Source: Bradyrhizobium sp. in8p8
GTDB lineage: Bacteria > Pseudomonadota > Alphaproteobacteria > Rhizobiales > Xanthobacteraceae
Direction of reading: 5' to 3'
DNA: 64,000 nt
Assembly: GCF_000426845.1 (NCBI RefSeq)
Contig: NZ_AUGD01000001.1
Coordinates: forward strand, 644,001-708,000
The notes beneath the pieces were generated by a model, which worked only from the letters and a program-made list of their open reading frames with translations, had not been told where the DNA came from and made no database searches. A program made the translations under genes and the position numbers. Below, piece after piece: positions 59,841-64,000 of the stretch (position 1 is the first letter of the stretch; every line of letters starts with the position of its first letter).

Positions 59841-61774
59841 GCGAGCTCGCCGCCAAGGCACCCATGAAGGCACCGGCCAAGTCCGCACGGCGCCGGCTTT
59901 TGGCCTCGCGACTCGTGCCCTATCTGCTGTTCCAGGCGCTGATCGTGGTCGCCACCGTTATGGGCTTGCGCCTGCTGCAGCCGAGCGACCCCGAGGATTC
60001 TGCGCTCAGCGGATTCTCGCTGAGGGAGGACGGCTTGATCCGCCCCGTGACGCTGCCGCATTTCACATCCTCGCGCTATTCCGTGGCGGACCCGCCATTC
60101 TACGCCAGCACCTTTACCTACCGAAGCGCCGATGCGGCTGCGGGCTGGTCGGTGTACCTGCCGCGCTTCAGCAACGCGGTGGAGGTCGCCGTCAACGGCG
60201 TCGTCGTGCTCGACTCCCGGCGCGACGCCAACGCCAACCGGCCCGACCGCAACACGCCGCAGATCGCAGCGATCCCGGCTTCGCTGCTGCACGAAGGCGC
60301 AAACGAGATCACGGTGCGGCTGTTCGTGTGGGGACCGCTGAAGGGCTTTCTCGACACTGTCTATGTCGGCCCGGACGCCGCTTTGCGCCCGGCCTTCGAG
60401 ACCCGCACGCTGCTGTTCGTCACGCTCCCGGTGGTATTCTCCGCCTGGCAGGCGATCCTGGCCGTCATCCTCGCGATCATGTGGCTGATGCGGCGCCACG
60501 AGCCGGTCTATGGCGTGCTGGCTGCAGCGATGGTGCTTGGCGTGGTGCAGGCGTTCGCGCCGCCGCCGGTGCCGCCCGTCACCGTCTCCCGGCTGGCCGC
60601 GGTGCTGCTGGCGTCGGCACCGATCGAGAGTGCGCTGATCGTCATGTTCGCCGTGCTGTTCTTCGGCTGGCGCTGGCCGCGCTACGGCACGCTGCTGTTC
60701 GTGCCCGGCATCCTGGTGTTCGCGGTCGGGCTGCTGGGGGGCCCGCCGCTGCCGCGCATTCTCTTCCTGGTGCTCGGGATTCCCACGGTCGGGCTCTGCC
60801 TGTTCCTGATGGCCTGCATCACGGCAACCGCGGTGGTGCGGCGGCAGGATGCTGCGAGCTTCACGATCGGCTGCGCCGTGACCATCGTGCTGGTCTGCTG
60901 GATCCAGGACATACTCACGGTGCTTGAGATCGCGACCAACGATCGCATCTTCGTCTCGCGTTTGTCCTATTCGGCGATGCTGGTCGCGATCGGCGCGGGG
61001 CTGACCTGGCGCTTTGCCCGCGCGTTGAACCAGGTCGACAGCTTTGCCGGCCAGCTCGTGACACGCGTGCGCGAAGCCGAGGAGCGGCTGAAGGCGAGCT
61101 TTGCCCGCGAGGAGGAGCGCGCCCGCGCTGCGGCGCTCGCCAACGAGCGCACCCGTCTGATGCGAGACCTGCACGACGGCCTCGGCGGCCAGCTGGTGAG
61201 CATCGTCGCGCTGTCCGAGCGCGGCAATGAGGGCGCGACCATCGCGGACGCCGCCCGCGCGGCACTGAAGGACCTGCGCCTCGTCATCGATTCCATGGAC
61301 GACATTGGCGGCGACCTGATGCTCGCGCTCGGCTCCTGGCGCGAGCGCGCGACAGCCCAGTTGCGACCGCACGACATCGCGCTAGACTGGCGCGTGGCGA
61401 CGCCGCAGGGCCTGCCGCTGCATCCCGAACTCAGGCCGTGGCATGTCATCCAGATCATCCGTATCCTCGACGAGGCTGTGACCAACGCGGTCAAGCACGC
61501 GCAGGCCCGCCACGTCGCGGTCACCATCGAGACACGTGACGGCAGCGACAGACCTTATGGCGTGATCAGCGTGGCGGACGACGGCCGCGGCTTCGCGCTG
61601 GCCGGCAATAGCACGGCCGCGGGCACCGGCCAGACCGCGCGCGGCCTGCGCAACATGAGAAGCCGCGCGGCGCGCTGCGGCGCAATGCTCGATCTGAGCT
61701 CGGATGCCTCAGGCACGCGCGTGCAACTGCAATTGCCGCAGCGCTTTCCCGACAGCGACATGGCTGCGGGCTGA
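59837..61774 (+). CDS. Membrane sensor histidine kinase (7TMR-DISM-like)
   Basis: A 645-residue kinase. A first membrane helix (PYLLFQALIVVATVMGLRLL) is followed by a periplasmic jelly-roll-like domain (YSVADPPFYASTFTYRSADA; VYLPRFSNAVEVAVNGVVVL), then about seven hydrophobic helices from residue 190 to 400. The cytoplasmic part has a HisKA_3 box, LMRDLHDGLGGQLVSIVAL (His near 444), and a HATPase domain with DEAVTNAVKHAQARHV, SVADDGRGFAL and RGLRNMRSRAA. It is the partner of the upstream regulator. The signal is unknown; the periplasmic fold of related kinases binds carbohydrates or small ligands. Confidence 0.92.
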   Translation: MSELAAKAPMKAPAKSARRRLLASRLVPYLLFQALIVVATVMGLRLLQPSDPEDSALSGFSLREDGLIRPVTLPHFTSSRYSVADPPFYASTFTYRSADAAAGWSVYLPRFSNAVEVAVNGVVVLDSRRDANANRPDRNTPQIAAIPASLLHEGANEITVRLFVWGPLKGFLDTVYVGPDAALRPAFETRTLLFVTLPVVFSAWQAILAVILAIMWLMRRHEPVYGVLAAAMVLGVVQAFAPPPVPPVTVSRLAAVLLASAPIESALIVMFAVLFFGWRWPRYGTLLFVPGILVFAVGLLGGPPLPRILFLVLGIPTVGLCLFLMACITATAVVRRQDAASFTIGCAVTIVLVCWIQDILTVLEIATNDRIFVSRLSYSAMLVAIGAGLTWRFARALNQVDSFAGQLVTRVREAEERLKASFAREEERARAAALANERTRLMRDLHDGLGGQLVSIVALSERGNEGATIADAARAALKDLRLVIDSMDDIGGDLMLALGSWRERATAQLRPHDIALDWRVATPQGLPLHPELRPWHVIQIIRILDEAVTNAVKHAQARHVAVTIETRDGSDRPYGVISVADDGRGFALAGNSTAAGTGQTARGLRNMRSRAARCGAMLDLSSDASGTRVQLQLPQRFPDSDMAAG

Positions 61775-61910
61775 AAAGCCCCCTCCCCGAACGTGTGGGG
61801 CGCACGGAGAGAGGGGACGGGCCGGGTGATTTGCCTGCGGAGGACAGGGGTGTTCGGCCGCAGGTCCCGTTGGCCCGAAACAATGCAATCAAATCGATCG
61901 AATGAAGATA

Positions 61911-62201
61911 TCAGCGCCGGCCGACGCGATTGACCGGGCCGCCGCGATTCATCGGCGTACCTGCGCGCACGCCGACGCCGGGCGCACCGACGCCGGGGGT
62001 CGCGACCGCAGCCCGCGCAACCGGAGCTCCCGGCGCGACCACCACCGCCGCAGTCGGCCGCACCACGCAGCCCTTGGGCACCCCAACGGTCTTGCAATAA
62101 ACCACCGCCTGCGCCGGGCTCGTGCCCAGCGAGACCATCGCCGCGCCCGCCAGGGCCATGATCGTCAGCCCGGCGCTCAGCGCTCCAGCTCTCTTCGACA
62201 T
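61911..62201 (-). CDS. Small exported Ala/Gly/Pro/Val-rich protein
   Basis: A 96-residue protein with a signal peptide (residues 1-32, AGLTIMALAGAAMVSLGTSP then AQA) and a mature part that has two cysteines (VYCKTVGVPKGCVVRPTA) followed by a low-complexity Val/Ala/Pro/Gly tail. Probably periplasmic with one disulfide. Similar proteins occur across Bradyrhizobium; no function known. Confidence 0.75.
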   Translation of the reverse strand: MSKRAGALSAGLTIMALAGAAMVSLGTSPAQAVVYCKTVGVPKGCVVRPTAAVVVAPGAPVARAAVATPGVGAPGVGVRAGTPMNRGGPVNRVGRR

Positions 62202-62435
62202 TCAGCTCTCCTGCTCCCGTTCGGCGTCCCGGTGCAATCACCGGGTCTCGCAGCCGAGGTATAGCCTGAATGGCAAAAGACGGCGCGAGGATACATGCCA
62301 TGAAGATGGGGGTGCCGCGGCCGGGAGGCCGAGCCGACGCCATGAACATGGCATGGACCCGCGCCGGAGCTTCGCGAGATGGTCCGGCCCGATTGATCCC
62401 GGTCGGGACCAACGACGATTCCAAAGAGGTGCTTC

Positions 62436-62660
62436 ATGAAGATTTCGGTTCTTGCCGCGCTGCTGCTCACTGCCACCGCCCTGCCCGCTGCTGCGCAATC
62501 CGGTCCATCGGCCCAGGAGCAAATGGCCTGCCGCGGTGACGCCAGCAAATTCTGCGCCGAGCACATCGGCAAGCCGCCGCAGATGAACGCCTGCCTCCGC
62601 GAGAACAAGTCGAAGCTCTCGGATTCCTGCCGCAAGGTCGTTGAAGCGCGCGGAGGCTAG
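62436..62660 (+). CDS. Small exported cysteine-rich-repeat protein
   Basis: A 74-residue protein with a signal peptide (MKISVLAALLLTATALPAAA) and a mature domain with four cysteines: MACRGDASKFCAEHIG and NACLRENKSKLSDSCRKVVE, the pattern of a Golgi-type cysteine-rich repeat seen in many Bradyrhizobium exported proteins. Probably periplasmic with two disulfides. Function unknown. Confidence 0.82.
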   Translation: MKISVLAALLLTATALPAAAQSGPSAQEQMACRGDASKFCAEHIGKPPQMNACLRENKSKLSDSCRKVVEARGG

Positions 62661-62687
62661 TCCTTCATCACACCGTTGGAGAAGGCG

Positions 62688-62714
62688 GCGAGGGCGGCGC
62701 CCCGCCGCCCTCGC
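62688..62714. terminator. Perfect 12-bp hairpin downstream of convergent genes
   Basis: GCGAGGGCGGCG (62688-62699), loop CCC, CGCCGCCCTCGC (62703-62714). It lies between the exported-protein gene (plus) and the GFA gene (minus), where a bidirectional terminator is expected. There is no T-run. Confidence 0.6.
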
Positions 62715-62721
62715 GAGAGCA

Positions 62722-62749
62722 AGCCCAGGCCCGAGCTTCGGCCTGGGCT
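62722..62749. terminator. Second hairpin between convergent genes
   Basis: AGCCCAGGCC (62722-62731), loop CGAGCTTC, GGCCTGGGCT (62740-62749): a perfect 10-bp stem. With the preceding hairpin it probably ends transcription from both sides. Confidence 0.55.
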
Positions 62750-62811
62750 ACGGGATGGGCCCCGCAGACTGCTTGTTGGATCGGCGGTGAGGGCCACCTC
62801 ATGCTCCGCCG

Positions 62812-63234
62812 CTATTCCTGCACCATCTCGCCGCTGCCGCCGAATTCGGCTGGGAAATCCTTCAGCTTCGGCAGGCCGTCGTGCATCGGCAGCACGGTCT
62901 CGGAATAGTTGACGTGGACGCCGGGCGTGAATGCGAGCGTCGGGATGGTTGCGGCGAAGACGTCGACCAGACCGAGCGGCGGATGGTTGGTCATGAGATG
63001 GCCGCCGCACTTCCTGCAATATTTGCGTTGGCTGAGCGGCGTCTTGACGAAGGTCTCGACATTCTGAGCACCCTCGGTGATGCGCACCGCCTCCGGCTTC
63101 CAGAGGCTGAAGGCGTTGACCGGGCCGCCCGACCAGGAGCGGCAGGAACGGCAGTGGCAATAGCCCATCGCCTCCGGCGCGCCCGCGACTTCGACCGTGA
63201 CCGCGCCGCAGAAGCAGTTTCCGACATGTTTCAT
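62812..63234 (-). CDS. GFA-family zinc protein
   Basis: A 140-residue protein of the GFA/CENP-V family (glutathione-dependent formaldehyde-activating enzyme-like). The zinc ligands are in GNCFCGAVTVE, GYCHCRSCRSWSG and YCRKCGGHLMT, in the family's order. The ATG at 63234 begins the conserved region; the longer frame to 63393 adds non-family sequence. True formaldehyde activity applies to a subset only, so the substrate is unknown. Confidence 0.88.
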   Translation of the reverse strand: MKHVGNCFCGAVTVEVAGAPEAMGYCHCRSCRSWSGGPVNAFSLWKPEAVRITEGAQNVETFVKTPLSQRKYCRKCGGHLMTNHPPLGLVDVFAATIPTLAFTPGVHVNYSETVLPMHDGLPKLKDFPAEFGGSGEMVQE

Positions 63235-63307
63235 CGGGCCGTCTCCGTCTCTCGAACGAAAGTTGTCGCGCGTCCTCCTTTCGGCGGACGCGCAGAACGA
63301 GGCGAGG

Positions 63308-64000
63308 CTATACTGACCGGCGCCACGGAATAAGCATGGAGACCCGCTGCCTGTACTGCCGGTACTCGTCACCGAAGAGAGCGACGAGATCATTCTCCTC
63401 CAGCGCGATGCCGACGAAAATGTAGAGCGTGGTCACGGCCGCGAACAGCAGATGCCCCGCGGTCATGGTCGGCGCCGCCCAGAACGCAACGATAAAGCCG
63501 AGATAGATCGGATGGCGGACGAACTTGTAGAGCAGCGGCGTCTTGAAACGCGGCGGTGCCGTCTCCTTGCCGACGAGTTGGTTGGTCACCTGATGCAAGC
63601 CGAACAGTTCAAAGTGGTTGATCATGAAGGTCGAGGTGAACACCAGCACCCAGCCGCCGAGGGACAGCGTGACCAGTGTCACGGCAAGATCCGGATCTTC
63701 GACGTTCCATACGACGGACGGCAGCGGGCGCCACTGCCAGAACAGGAGGAGCAGTGACAGGCTCGCGAACAGCACGTACGTGCTTCGCTCGACCGGCTTG
63801 GGGACGAACTGCGTCCACCAAGCCTTGAACTGCTGGCGCGCCATCAGGCTATGTTGAACCGCGAACAGCGACATCAGCAGCAGGTTGACGATGACCGCGC
63901 GAACGACAGGCGCTTCGGCTCCGCTGTCGATCGTCTTGGGCACCATCACCCCCATGACGAAGCCGATGGCGTAGAGAATGGTGACGAAAAACACGAGATA
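63308..64000 (-). CDS. mddA: MddA-like methanethiol S-methyltransferase, cut by window end
   Basis: A membrane methyltransferase of the NnrU/isoprenylcysteine-type family; at least 229 residues are visible and the N-terminus lies beyond 64000, since the frame stays open. Hydrophobic segments alternate with MSLFAVQHSLMARQQFKAWW, VERSTYVLFASLSLLLLFWQ, FELFGLHQVTNQLVG and VRHPIYLGFIVAFWAAP (the SAM-binding RHPxYxG region), and EENDLVALFGDEYRQYRQRV at the C-terminus. These fit MddA, which methylates methanethiol to dimethyl sulfide; the specific substrate is inferred from resemblance. Confidence 0.8.
   Translation of the reverse strand, partial: YLVFFVTILYAIGFVMGVMVPKTIDSGAEAPVVRAVIVNLLLMSLFAVQHSLMARQQFKAWWTQFVPKPVERSTYVLFASLSLLLLFWQWRPLPSVVWNVEDPDLAVTLVTLSLGGWVLVFTSTFMINHFELFGLHQVTNQLVGKETAPPRFKTPLLYKFVRHPIYLGFIVAFWAAPTMTAGHLLFAAVTTLYIFVGIALEENDLVALFGDEYRQYRQRVSMLIPWRRSV

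Noticed and set aside
59765-61372. 535-codon open frame on the minus strand
   Set aside because: It is antisense to the histidine kinase, is rich in Arg/Gln/His/Asp repeats with no domain, and results from high G+C in the third position.

Overview
The window is GC-rich, densely coded alphaproteobacterial DNA. The small rhizobial families, the NarL-type two-component pair, the MddA-like methyltransferase and the plasmid/ICE genes point to the Nitrobacteraceae (Bradyrhizobium-like). Taxonomy is inferred from protein style only; no rRNA gene is present.

Layout. (1) About 0.3-15.2 kb is the backbone of a conjugative or integrative element, almost all on the minus strand: a RepA-type initiator next to three iteron-like repeats, an AlpA-like HTH protein, a frameshifted DUF6499-DUF2285 gene, an XRE regulator, DUF736, a small membrane protein, DUF2493, a Toprim protein, a 1439-residue strawberry-notch helicase, ParB and ArdC. 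Several backbone genes carry related leader sequences. (2) About 15.4-24.4 kb is DNA-repair cargo: two LigD-type ligases, Ku, a SOS-response-associated peptidase (YedK), a YfcE-like phosphoesterase and a Nudix protein, small rhizobial proteins, and two decayed genes (dinB and a small rhizobial family). This is a mobile non-homologous end-joining set without visible LigD polymerase or phosphoesterase domains.

(3) About 24.6-56.5 kb is a defence island. In order it holds: a Mokosh type I pair (kinase-like/helicase plus PLD nuclease); a minus-strand operon of six overlapping or closely spaced genes, AbiEi-AbiEii-SIR2-HerA-AddB-like-AddA-like, behind a sigma70 promoter embedded in an inverted repeat; a coupled operon of a PD-(D/E)XK-like protein, a TIR protein and a HEPN protein; a divergent operon with an unknown protein, two nuclease-like paralogues, a split Lit-like metallopeptidase and a GIY-YIG/zinc-ribbon protein; a decayed second ArdC with its leader; a SIR2 / CoiA-like nuclease / DUF4238 cluster; an excisionase-like HTH protein; DUF2971; and an unusual fusion of a bL12 ribosomal-stalk N-terminus to a ParB/Srx-like 'DGNHR' domain.

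(4) About 56.5-57.0 kb looks like the island edge: an integrase scrap, a fragment of another gene and a tRNA T-arm-like sequence. From 57.3 kb the content resembles chromosome: a VOC protein, an N-terminally truncated alpha/beta hydrolase, a LuxR-type response regulator with its translationally coupled histidine kinase, two exported small proteins, a GFA-family protein and an MddA-like methyltransferase cut by the window end.

The best candidates for undescribed biology are the six-gene AbiE/SIR2/HerA/AddBA-like operon, the HEPN-TIR-nuclease operon with its divergent partner, the SIR2-CoiA-DUF4238 cluster and the bL12-ParB-like fusion. All functional claims rest on reading motifs by eye; no database search was run.
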